Assembly: GCA_039621445.1 (NCBI GenBank)
Contig: CP154954.1
Coordinates: 8,000,634 to 8,064,633 of the forward strand
From: Euglena gracilis
Taxonomy: Eukaryota > Euglenida > Euglenophyceae > Euglenales
Length of the DNA: 64,000 nucleotides
Reading direction: 5' to 3'
Below the pieces are notes generated by a model, which was given only the letters and a program-made list of their open reading frames with translations, ran no database searches and was not told the origin of the DNA. Of this stretch, positions 9,806-19,349 are shown in pieces (the first letter of the stretch is position 1; each line of letters opens with the position of its first letter). The position numbers were made by a program, and so were the translations under genes.

Positions 9806-10640
9806 TCTTCAAAATCTTCAAAATCCCTTTCACATTTAGCACACTGGCACAATCTGAATGGGAGCTTTGCAAAAACAGACCGAAGTTCCTCGGTTTCCTT
9901 TGTTCTGGGGCTATTTTGTAAACAGAAACAAAAAGAAAAGGCAAGAAACAAAACAGTTCACAAAAAGTAAAACAGACCGACTTAAAGTCAATTCTGCAGT
10001 AACCAGCAGCATACGGCCAAAGAAGCCCCAGCACTGAGGCTAGAAGCACTGTCCACCAGCGTACATATGCTCTTGCAAACAGTTCTCCACTTCGCCTTGG
10101 TCTTTTCCTTGGACTTACAATGTTGTACAGAAAGTTGAAACTTGAAAACTTGTACTTTATAATCCCAGCTTGTAACTAGAACCCCACCGGGGGACATGTC
10201 AGCCATGTGACATGTCGAAAAAAAACATGCAGAAAAGCTACAAAGGACGGTTGAGAATTCACGGTGGGTAGCACAGCTTCACCCGAACCGTGCCCTGGGC
10301 CCAGGGTATCGTTTCTTTTGGCCCGCGCCACAAGAGGAACCCTCTTGTGACTTCCTGTGCCGCGGGTAGGTTATATCGCGGGTAGGTTATACTGATGGTA
10401 GTGTACACTGCAAGTATAGGCATTGTTGGCGGTCAGCTGGTTAGGAGACCGTGGGCAAGACCAACGATCCATATATATATACCTTGGCGGGGGGGGGGGG
10501 TGTTTGCATGGCGGGGTGTGTTTGTGTATGGTGCCCCTGCTTTTCTGCCCGTGGGCAAGACCCACTTCCTATATGTTACGTGGCGCGCGGCAAGGATTTC
10601 CTGCGTCGCAGACTTCTACTCAGGTGGGGCCCGGCGTGTG
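9806..10640. other. No supported gene
   Basis: Low-complexity and unassigned sequence. It includes two close copies of CGCGGGTAGGTTATA (about 10360-10392). Confidence 0.4.
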
Positions 10641-11616
10641 GGTGTGACCGACTACGCAATCGGCCCGCAACTATCCCTTGTCACCCCCGTTTTGGACGAA
10701 GTCAGGGGCAGGCTCGGAGCCAACCATGCCACCGTCACCACCTCCCTCAACAATCCACAACGAATCGCCTCCAAGGACCAAGAACCTGGGAAACAAAACT
10801 GGTGGAACCATGAGCTGGGCAAGAAGGCAATGGACGACCGGGACCAGAACCGCCTGCTTGAACAGGTCACGGGGTTTGGACACGGTTGGATGGCAGCTAC
10901 CCCCTCGAACAACTCCCACACCACCTTCTCCAGCGAAGAATACACCCTGGGACTGAAATGGTGGTTGAGCCTCCTGGTGTTGAATGACGTCAGCCAGCCG
11001 TGCACAGGATGCGGCCAACCCCTGGACAAGGAGGGCGACCACCTCCTCTTCTGCCGCAGGAACAACTTCGCAACACGCCACAACGCTGTATAGGACACCC
11101 TATTTCAAACATTGTCCAACAGCGGTCAGCGGGTGCAGAAGGAAGTTTCATTGCCGACAGCCAGAGACAGCCATCTCCGCCCGGCGGACCTCCTTCTGGA
11201 CTGCTGGTCTGAGGGGAAGCCGACAGCGCTGGACGTCACCGTCTGCCATGGATGGCAGGCTACAGAACTCACCGCAACCCGCGAACGCTGGAGATCCTTC
11301 CTAAAGAGGAGGGAGGACGCCAAAAAGCAGAAATACAACATCCCATGTCAGCAAGCATGGTGGGGCTTCACGCCTTTCGCCCTCGGGACATGGGGCGGCA
11401 TGGGACCGGAAACTGCCAGGACACTGAGCAGAGTGGCCAAACGTGCCTCGTCCTGGCAGCAGGGCGCTGAGCGCGAAATCAAGGAGGCGGAAATCTACCA
11501 AAACGTGGCCATCGCCCTGATACGAGAGGTATTCCACCTCCTACAACCCAAGCACCTACTCCGTTAAGAAAGAAGAAGAAGAAGAAGAAGAAGAAGAAGA
11601 AGAAGAAGAAGAAGAA
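10640..11616 (+). mobile_element. Non-LTR retrotransposon fragment, copy 1 (3' end: C2HC knuckle, RLE domain, GAA tail)
   Basis: The frame ending at 11093 reads TTFSSEEYTLGLKWWL, then CTGCGQPLDKEGDHLLFC, a C2HC knuckle. The frame at 11112-11567 continues LRPADLLLDCW...KPTALDVTVCHGW, which matches the RPD...K...DV core of restriction-like endonucleases of R2-type elements. The last codons run into a GAA microsatellite, the usual 3' tail of such elements. The RT domain is absent, so the copy is 5'-truncated. It matches copy 2 closely across this region. Confidence 0.8.
11565..11616. repeat. (GAA)n microsatellite, 3' tail of retrotransposon copy 1
   Basis: About 16 AAG/GAA units start directly after the ORF stop TAA. 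A simple-repeat tail at the 3' end is typical of target-primed insertions. Confidence 0.8.
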
Positions 11617-12050
11617 GGGCAACACAGCACACACACAACAACACACACACAGAGAGAGACAACGACAAACCGCCCCCCCCCCCACCCCCCCCAAACCCCC
11701 TCTTTCAAACCCGCCGACGACCATACCACACGGTTTGTAGCACCGCCCTGCCCTCCCCCTGCGCTTTATATTGAAGATGGGCCTTGCCCATTTTCCTCCC
11801 GCTGAGCCCGGCGACAGTTGACACCTCGGACTATCCATGGGGTTCCCCCATCTGTACATAGCCTCCGACACCCCTGAACACTCAAAACCAGTAGGCTGTG
11901 CCACTGGTCGGTGGACTGAGTTCAATTTCTGAGTGTCAATTTTTTTTCGCCTTCCGCATAACATGGCCGGAAAGCCCCAGACGGGGTCCAAGAGCATCGT
12001 CGCCGCCCTGACCACGCAGACTGGAACCAAGCGGAGACTCGACATGGAGG
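11617..12050. other. No supported gene; short CA and C-rich tracts
   Basis: An ACAC tract follows at 11625-11660, then C-rich sequence. No recognisable coding signal. Confidence 0.4.
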
Positions 12051-12056
12051 TGGACT

Positions 12057-12509
12057 GTGAAGACCCTGCGTCACGTCGCAGACTACTGCAGACTACTGGG
12101 CAGCCTGCTGCATGACGACGAGAACGAAGACGACGCCGTACTACCGTGCCGACGTGGTCGCCGCCGACAGTCAACTACTACTGACAGCCTGGGTGCATAT
12201 TTGAGCTTGCAAAAGCTCTCCACGTCACATTTGGGCTTGAAAAAGCCCCAACCTTCAATATTGGGCCTGCAAAAGCCCCCTCTGGAAGCCGTCTCAAAGT
12301 CTGGAATATTGGGTTTGCAAAACCCTCCACTGGAATCGGCTCTCCCTCCTCATGTATTGGGCCTGCAAAAGCCCCCCAGAAAAAGCCTGTCAGCCTTTTG
12401 GACCTGCCAAAGCCTTTTTGCAGTCAACATTGCAGCAATTATTGGCCTAATTTTCTCATTGGCCCCCATAAGTCAGCAACCATCCATTCATGCCTCAGAG
12501 TCACACTGA
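12057..12509 (+). CDS. ORF with repeated LGLQKPP motif, unknown
   Basis: A 150-residue ORF contains about five units built on LGLQKPP (for example ILGLQKPPLE and VLGLQKPP), encoded by a tandem DNA repeat at about 12200-12385 (core TTGGGCCTGCAAAAGCCCC). The DNA core is an imperfect palindrome (GGGC-x-GCCC). No family is recognised. It may be a chance ORF over a repeat, or the 5' part of a retroelement. Confidence 0.3.
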   Translation: MKTLRHVADYCRLLGSLLHDDENEDDAVLPCRRGRRRQSTTTDSLGAYLSLQKLSTSHLGLKKPQPSILGLQKPPLEAVSKSGILGLQNPPLESALPPHVLGLQKPPRKSLSAFWTCQSLFAVNIAAIIGLIFSLAPISQQPSIHASESH

Positions 12510-13234
12510 TGTTTGGCTCCTTCTTTCTGGCATTGGGACCAGTACCATCCCCATCCACCATGTTGAGTTCGCACCCAGCCTTCAACTCCTCAGTTTCCCC
12601 GACCCCATCTACACCACAACCTGAACCATCACCTTCTGGTGCTGTGGCTCTATCGACATCTCCCACCTTGGCTGTGGTTACATCGACATCTCCCACTCAG
12701 GCTCTGGCAGCATCGACACCCCTCACTCCAGCTGGGGACTCCCTGCCCAAAACCTTCTGCAGTTGGGGGACCATGACCTGCCCAGCTATCAGTTCCATTG
12801 GGACCCAAGTGGGTGGACCCAGATGCAGGGTCAGAGATCAGGGGTCACAGACCAATGCATCCCAGGCTGCCAGGCCAAGACCCCCAGCTCAACCAAAGCC
12901 TACCAAGGTTGATGCCATTGATGTGGAAGGCCTACAACCCAAGACCAACCCTGGCCCTGTACTGAGACCCTGGTCCATTCATGAGCCACCACCGTTGAAC
13001 CACTACACAGCTGAACATCTCACAACCTTTGGCTCACCAACAAGACCGCCACCTTCAATGTCATCCTCCAGCATGCCCTCATCAGAGTTCAATTTGGTCC
13101 AGGCTACCCTCAACCTGTACATCAACCTCAACCCCAGCTCCCTCAACCCCCACACCAACCCCATCATCCAGTTCAACCACGCTACCAGCCAAGACCCATC
13201 AACCCAGCGGACTGGTCCCAGAAGGACCTGGTGA
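12398..13234 (+). CDS. Pro/Ser/Thr-rich ORF, unknown
   Basis: The 278-residue reading frame is rich in Pro, Ser and Thr with imperfect STSPTLA-type repeats (about residues 75-100). No catalytic or structural motif is recognised. It lies about 1.2 kb upstream of the 2A-bearing frame of retrotransposon copy 2 and could be part of its 5' region or unrelated low-complexity sequence. Confidence 0.3.
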   Translation: MDLPKPFCSQHCSNYWPNFLIGPHKSATIHSCLRVTLMFGSFFLALGPVPSPSTMLSSHPAFNSSVSPTPSTPQPEPSPSGAVALSTSPTLAVVTSTSPTQALAASTPLTPAGDSLPKTFCSWGTMTCPAISSIGTQVGGPRCRVRDQGSQTNASQAARPRPPAQPKPTKVDAIDVEGLQPKTNPGPVLRPWSIHEPPPLNHYTAEHLTTFGSPTRPPPSMSSSSMPSSEFNLVQATLNLYINLNPSSLNPHTNPIIQFNHATSQDPSTQRTGPRRTW

Positions 13235-13758
13235 TGGACATCCCGCAGCTGCTGCATTGAGGAAGCAGACCCAACCAGGGAAATGCTCATGGTGGCCAAG
13301 GGGCCAATGACAGGAGAGCCCAGTTCAGGAGGGCCCTCTTTGTCAAGTCCACTGCTGGCATGGTCTCTGGTCACATGACACCACATTTGTTCCCCTCTAC
13401 CATAGTTGCTGATTCACATGTCCCCTACCCCCCAGCATAATGTCTGGCTACTGCCTTTCATTTCTTTGGGATTGTTGTCAGAACACTGGGGTTGGATGAT
13501 GACTTTCATACTCGTTGGCTACAACAAACTTTTATGAGGCATTCCCCCCATCCTGCTTGGCTTTTGCTCCAACAAACACTTCTGAGGCACACACCTTCAA
13601 ACCACTCAACCCAATCAATCAGTGGCCTTCTGGGGACTGACACCAGAGCTTCCCCATCTGAGACCCACACATTTTGGCCCTGACCCTCAGCCATCAACAG
13701 CCCACCCAGTACTGCATCCTGGCCCAGTACACCCTGGCCCAGCAGTTTATATCTATCA

Positions 13759-14409
13759 TTGTGGGCCTTGTGGGCCTTTGGAGCAGTTCCTCAACTGCCC
13801 ATAGATCCAGGACTTCCTCCACCGGTGTGCCCTTATGGCCCTGCTCAACCTGTTCAGCTGATCAGACAACCCAGAGCCCCCCCCCCCCGGCATCAATATT
13901 CGAAGAAATATCTCCCTGCAACGAACATTTCAGCCCCAGCCTTTTGTTTCATCCGTGCCCAAAATTGTCATCAGCTTAGCACCCCCAGACATCGGGAAAT
14001 TCCAGCCAGTTTTTTCATCCCTGGCCAACATTGTGATCAGTTTGGCAACCCCAGAGCTTTGAGAAAACCAGCCTGTTGTTCCATCCCTGACCAACTTCGT
14101 GATCATTTTTTCAACCCCAGGGCTCTGAAAAAACCAGCCTGCTGCTCCATTCCTGGCCAACATTATGATCAGTTTGGCAACCCCAGAGCTTTGGAAACAC
14201 CAGCCTGTTGTTCCGTTCATGTCCGACATTGTGACCAATTTTCCAACCCCAGAGCTCTGGAAGCATGGAATCACTTAAATGCACTTTTTGACCGTTTGTG
14301 GCCCCCCTCAGCATCCCAGTGCCCTTCGGGCGCTGTCCGCGGGGACTTTTCCGAAGTAGGGTCTGTTTCTCGTTTTGGCAGGCTCGAAGTTCGTTCAGTT
14401 GTGGGCTGA
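13759..14409 (+). CDS. ORF containing a 22-residue tandem repeat, unknown
   Basis: From about 13925 to 14270 a 66-bp unit is repeated about five times, keeping frame and coding PACCSIPDQLRDHFFNPRAL-type units. Substitutions between units are mostly third-position or conservative and the frame is unbroken, which hints at past coding. The ORF ends seven bases before the ATG of the 2A-bearing ORF. Function unknown. Confidence 0.35.
   Translation: MWALWAFGAVPQLPIDPGLPPPVCPYGPAQPVQLIRQPRAPPPRHQYSKKYLPATNISAPAFCFIRAQNCHQLSTPRHREIPASFFIPGQHCDQFGNPRALRKPACCSIPDQLRDHFFNPRALKKPACCSIPGQHYDQFGNPRALETPACCSVHVRHCDQFSNPRALEAWNHLNALFDRLWPPSASQCPSGAVRGDFSEVGSVSRFGRLEVRSVVG
13925..14270. repeat. 66-bp tandem repeat, about 5 copies
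   Basis: Each unit contains CAACCCCAGAGCT (or AGGGCT) and CCTGGCCAACATTGTGATCA-like segments at a constant 66-bp spacing. Confidence 0.8.
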
Positions 14410-14415
14410 GGTGTA

Positions 14416-14856
14416 GTGGCCGTAGGGGTGTGCACGGGGGTCCGCAGTAACGGTGGGGGCCACGCAAGGAAGGTGGGTATCGGAGTGGTCCTGGTTTTTC
14501 TTCGATGTAGACGTTCACTCCTCACCTGCGGAGACGTGGAAGAAAACCCAGGACCCGCAGCACCCACGACGGCGCAAAACAAGTCATGCAAACGCAAGGA
14601 ACGATCCAGCTCCGCCTCCACTCGAAGACCAGCAGACAACGCAGACACCACTGACCGCCTGAACGACCTAGCCCACCCATGGGAAGGCAGAGACGCAGCA
14701 ACCGTAGCAGACTCGGCGGGCAACGAAAGCAACCTGAGAAACAACGCCAGATGCGGGATAACCATCAGTGCGAGACCTTGCCCAATTGAGGACATCCTAC
14801 AGCTCCGCGTGAACACCATCCTGCATGTCCCCGCAACTCTCCAAACCACGATATGA
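14416..14856 (+). CDS. N-terminal ORF of retrotransposon copy 2 with a 2A ribosome-skipping peptide
   Basis: About residues 31-49 read RCRRSLLTCGDVEENPGP, a canonical 2A sequence (D-V-E-x-N-P-G-P preceded by LLTCG). In known 2A peptides the ribosome skips the final Gly-Pro bond, releasing the upstream peptide. Here it would free a leader of about 47 residues from the polyprotein. 2A at the N-terminus is established for trypanosome L1Tc/ingi and some animal non-LTR elements. The frame stops at 14856 but the adjacent frame continues without a gap. Confidence 0.85.
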   Translation: MAVGVCTGVRSNGGGHARKVGIGVVLVFLRCRRSLLTCGDVEENPGPAAPTTAQNKSCKRKERSSSASTRRPADNADTTDRLNDLAHPWEGRDAATVADSAGNESNLRNNARCGITISARPCPIEDILQLRVNTILHVPATLQTTI

Positions 14857-15373
14857 GACATCCTTGGAGCCGCCCTCGACGCATACACAAGCAACCCAAC
14901 CGACGACGGGCTCTGTGCAATCCTGGCTTTCCCCAGATTGGTGCTCCACACAGTAAATGCGAAAGGTACACACGCCCCCGATGAACTCGCCTCGGCAATT
15001 GGAAGACGAAACGGCCTGTTCCGATCCGGCGAGTACGGCACGTTACTGACAGAGCTCCACTCAGCACAGAAATCCGCAATTTCAAACGCCACAGCGCTAA
15101 TTAAAACCAGAGCGGAAAAACGGGCAAGAACAGAACCCTCCAGCCTACCAGACCGAACCCTGCAGAGAGTCAAAACGCTCACAGGGGAAGGAGGCCCAGC
15201 CAAAGCACTCCAACTATTACTCTCCGAAGGTTCCCACAAACCACAGGACCCACAGGTGTGGAACAAACTGGAAGCCCTTCACCCAAACGGTAAGCCGGTG
15301 GACCTGAACAACCTCCCCGCCAAGATGACACCGTTCCAGGAAGGACAATCAATCTCGTGGGAACCAATCCTGC

Positions 15374-16354
15374 ATGAGGCAATCATTGAAATTCCCTCGG
15401 ACTTCATCCCCAGGACCTTCTGGGCTCCGCCCTGCTCACCTGCAAGACGCAATCAAGCGCCCAGGCAGAGGAGCACAGCTAATTACAGCACTCGCCAAAC
15501 TGACCAACACCTGGGTGAATGGGGACCTCCCTGCTGCACACTCCCCGTTCTGGTGCGGCGCCCACCTGACTCCGCTCAGAAAAAAGGATGACGGTGTCAG
15601 ACCGGTGGCAGTGGGTGAGACCATACGGAGGTTGATTGGCAAAGCCCTCTTGGCAACAGGCACGGCAAAAGACCAGGTCAGCAAGCTCCAACCCACACAA
15701 GTCGGCGTTGGGGTCACAAATGCAGCAGAATCAGTGGCAGTAGGCTTTCAGCACCTGGTGCACAAACTGGACCCAGCCGGCAATTGGGCAAGTTTGCAAC
15801 TGAACTTCTCCAACGCCTTCAATTGCATAGACAGGTCACACCTGCTGCTCGAGGCAACAACCACCATAACCCCCTGCCTCTTCAACCACCTCAACTTCGC
15901 GTACAAGAACCCTGCCCTCCTATTCTGCGCTGGCAAAATCCTCTGGTCCCGCTGCGGAACTAACCAGGGCTGCCCACTTGGCCCAGTCGGCTTCTGCGTT
16001 GGTCTGCAACCTCTGGCAGAGACCATCAGAAACAAAGCGGAGCTACTCTGGAGTTCGTGGTGTCTGAATGATGGTATCATGGTAGGCCAACCCGACAAAC
16101 TGCAGAAAGTCATCTCCTTCCTCCAGGGCGAAGCCACACGCCGCGGACTCCAACTGAACCTCCGAAAGTGTGTGGTATGGGGGCCAGCTGGCAACCTAAT
16201 CACCTCCGCACCAGATATGACCGTCATACCATGGCAAGAACATTCAGGGATCACGTATTGGGAGTTCCAGTGGAATTCCCTACAAGCCACCAAAAGACAG
16301 CTGAAGCGTGGGTTGCGGCCACACGGAAAATTGAACACGCAGCAGACATTGTAA
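15374..16354 (+). pseudogene. Reverse transcriptase domain of copy 2 with altered catalytic residues
   Basis: RT motifs in order: SSPGPSGLRPAHLQDA, VRPVAVGETIRRLIGKAL, LQLNFSNAFNCIDR, TNQGCPLGPVGF and WCLNDGIMVG. In this family the third normally has DFSNAFN and the last YLDDG. Here the first catalytic Asp is Asn and the first Asp of the DD pair is Asn, so the enzyme would be inactive. Copy 3 keeps YLDDG. Confidence 0.8.
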
Positions 16355-16639
16355 CCCAAATGACAGATGCCCAAATTTCTCATCACCTGCTACGCTCCTG
16401 TCTTGACGGTTGCAAAGTGAACCACCTGCTCCGCGCCTCCAACAGCTACCTCTGTAAAGAAGCAGTCACCCGATCTTCGGAAACCATTCTTCAAGCTTTT
16501 GAGAACGTCGTTGGAGTGCCTCTGAACACCACACAGAGACTGCAAGAAGCACTGCCACTCACCCTCACACAACCAAGCAGCGGAACGTACAGCAGCCCTT
16601 TGTGCCTTTTACACAGAAGGATATCAGCCAATCAGTTTG

Positions 16640-17573
16640 CCTCAGTATGCAACAGACCCAGTTGCAGATCTCATTGAACTACCACTCAAAAACTTGTGTG
16701 CTGCCCTGCCCAACCACTCGACAGCCCGAAGACTGCTGGGGAATCTGGCCCACACCAAGACCTCCGGAAAAAATGAACAATCCCAAAAATGGTGGTCCAC
16801 AGAAATAGGAAAAACCACAATGGACAACCTCATCAACCAATGCAAACCACGAGACCAGGCCTGCCTTTTGGAACAATCCTCAGGAATTGGACATGGTTGT
16901 ATGGTCTCTCCACCGTCCCCCGCCCTGCACACTGTCTTCTCAAGTGATGAGTACTGTCTTGGCCTCAAATGGTGGCTCGGAATGCCCATCATAGACGACG
17001 ACACGCAGAAATGCCAAGGCTGCCCCACTGGACAGGGAAGGGGACCACCTCATCTGTTGCCCACGAAACAACTTCACTGTCAGACACACGGCTGTTCAGG
17101 ATGCAATTTTCACCCTCCTATCCTCCACAGGCCAAGGTGTCCAGAAGGAAGTCACAATCCCCAATGCCCCCGATGCCAATCTGCGCCCCGCTGATCTCTT
17201 ACTGGCATGCTTCCAGGATTGCAAGCCCACAGCCCTCGACGTCACGATCTGTCATGCATGGCAGATCCCAGAACAAAATACCTCACGGGAACGATGGAGG
17301 TCTTTTCTTCGACGCAAATAATCTGCCAAGCAAACTAAATATGACGTCACCTGCCAAAATGCAGGTTGGTCTTTCACCACCTTGGCAATGGGCACATGGG
17401 GAGGCCTCGGCCCAGAGGGCGCCCGCTTGCTCGGTCGCATCTTCAAACGAGCCACGGCGAGGCAAGAAGGAGAAATAGGGGAACTCAAGCAGGCCGAAGG
17501 CTATCAGTCCGTCGCTGTCGCACTCACCCGCCAAATCTGGCAACTCCTCCGAGTGGAACACACCGTCCGCTAA
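16640..17573 (+). pseudogene. C2HC knuckle and restriction-like endonuclease tail of copy 2
   Basis: Across frames the sequence reads HTVFSSDEYCLGLKWWLG, then a C2HC region (CQGC ... DHL ... RNNF), then LRPADLLLACF and KPTALDVTICHAWQ (RLE core), ending in WQLLRVEHTVR. It parallels copy 1 nearly residue for residue, which supports a once-functional domain. Confidence 0.75.
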
Positions 17574-17585
17574 ACATGCACACCG

Positions 17586-18440
17586 CTAGCCACAAAATGC
17601 TCCACCAGCAGCGTCACACAGAGCACATACAGCCAAATGCGTACTACTTCGGGAAGCCGAGAGACAAACAGGGAACCTCCTCTCCATCAAAAGACACAAA
17701 CACGCCCCGCCAGGCGAACACCTGACACACCCCTCGTCTGTGATGCCCCACCCTGTCTTATTGCACGGCAAGGTGATTTGTTTCCAATGCAAGGCAGACA
17801 GGGGTGCCCCCACAATGTCAGAGGCAGCACTCCGGATGGAGTCGGAGATCACTTGCACATTGTGAGTCCCGGAGGAAATGTTGGTCTGACGCAGAAGGTG
17901 CGTGACGCGGCAGCCATCCAGACAGTTGCGCAGCAAACAATGTTGGAGTTGAGGATCCGGCAGTTGTTGGAGGCGCGAGATGGTAGCTTGAAATTTTTCG
18001 GATGCCTTGGCCCACGCGGTGTCAGAAAAGGTGCAGTCACCAGGATAGTCGCAGGGTACCCCTAGGCACAGGATGCCACTGCCCGGTCCCCATGGGGTGA
18101 CCGGGAAGTTTTGTGGAAGGTGGTCGGGAGGCAGGATCTGAAGAGCCGGGGGTTTCGGAGTGGCACAGGGTACACCTGGTCACCACAAGGCACACTTAGA
18201 GGGGTTGAGGTGGAGCCCAACGCTGCCAAGTGCCGTGGCCAGAGACGCCGTAAAAGGCAGAACATCAATGGCAGGGCCGATGACAGTGCCGTCGTCCAAG
18301 TACCATGCCTGCCACACCGTGTTGGGCAAATTGGCCGAAGCCTGTTGCAGCGCCTGATGGAGACCCAAGGCAAAGGCAATGGAAGGAAAAGGTATAAGAA
18401 GAATATAAAAGAATACCACCTGTGGAGAGAGAAGGGGCAC
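17586..18440 (-). mobile_element. Non-LTR retrotransposon fragment, copy 3 (partial RT)
   Basis: On the minus strand, FALGLHQALQQ...AWYLDDGTVIGP...LGLHLNPSKCALW (18180-18385) is the RT YxDD region with both Asp kept. LLRNCLDGCRVTHLLRQTN (about 17850-17936) matches LLRSCLDGCKVNHLLRASN of copy 2. The fragment is truncated at both ends (no RT fingers, no RLE). It lies tail-to-tail with copy 2. Confidence 0.75.
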
Positions 18441-18444
18441 CCAT

Positions 18445-19345
18445 TAGGAAATCCTAATAGGATCTGCTTCCATCCTAACTTCCTCAACGGAAGGGGACAG
18501 AAGCATACGCCTGGTACACATCCCCCTCCCAGGGCTATGCCCGATTTCCCCTTTGGACCAGGCATTCTGGCCACAGGGATTTCGGACACAGACCTGGTCT
18601 GTGGGAGGTGCACCCTGGCGCATCCACAGGGGCCCTTTCCGTCGCACAGGGGTCCACTCAAAGGGGGGGGGGCGGAAAGGAGGGGACCCAAAAAGCCCAA
18701 AACGCGCAAAATGGTTTCACCTATTTTGCGGTGGCTTATGGGTGTATAGTATATTATAGCCCATTGGGGAAAATGGGGCTGGCAGGTTTCCTTGCCAAGC
18801 AAACCCATCCACCCAGTTTGGGTGTGCCAAAGGCACTTGGGGTTGGGTCCATGGGCATTCCAGGAAAACCCATGGGGAGGGTGTGGAAGGAGGGGGCCTC
18901 TGACCAGTCAAACCTGGGCAGGGCGCATGGCCAGTCAAACCTGACCACGCAAAAGGAAATCCTACTCTACAAAACCAACTGCCGGCGACAGCATTTGCCC
19001 CGGGGGGAAAGTAGAGAGGAGTGGGGGGTTGGCTTAGGCCAGAAAAGTTGTGCTGTCTGGCAGCCTTAAGGCCTCAAACGGCCGAAAAGAAAAGAAAAGA
19101 AAGGGAAAGGAAAAGAGGCCGTCGGCCCTGTGCGCTGCGTGTCGCACGCCCGCGAGAGGGGAGAGGGGAGAGGGGTGTGCATGCATGCGCACGGAATCCT
19201 GCACATGGCAGCATCCCGGTGGGAACTTACTAGCGGCGAATACCGCAAAGGGTCTTCGAAGGGGCTGTTCGGGCGAATACCCAAACAGGGTGTCAGGCGA
19301 ATACCTGACGAGGGTGCTGAAAGACGCCGCATTGGCGCTGACAGA
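18445..19345. other. No supported gene
   Basis: Unassigned sequence. Around 19225-19320 the octamer CGAATACC occurs three times, two copies forming a hairpin (GTCAGGCGAATACCTGAC). Confidence 0.4.
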
Positions 19346-19349
19346 CACC

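Larger units (their letters stand above)
14416..17573 (+). mobile_element. Non-LTR retrotransposon, copy 2: 2A peptide, RT, C2HC and RLE domains; decayed
   Basis: The longest copy reads 2A-bearing N-terminus (14416-14856), N-terminal region (14857-15420), RT (15374-16354), thumb and linker (16168-16680), C2HC and RLE (16640-17573). Frame changes or stops occur near 14855, 15410, 16320, 16680, 17030 and 17320. It shares the GLKWWL...C2HC...ALDVT tail with copy 1. The end at 17573 (stop after VEHTVR) abuts the 3' end of copy 3 on the other strand. Confidence 0.85.

Noticed and set aside
12900-12965. IDVEGLQPKTNPGP, resembling a second 2A peptide
   Set aside because: The required D-x-E-x-N-P-G-P spacing is broken by six extra residues, and no retroelement ORF follows.
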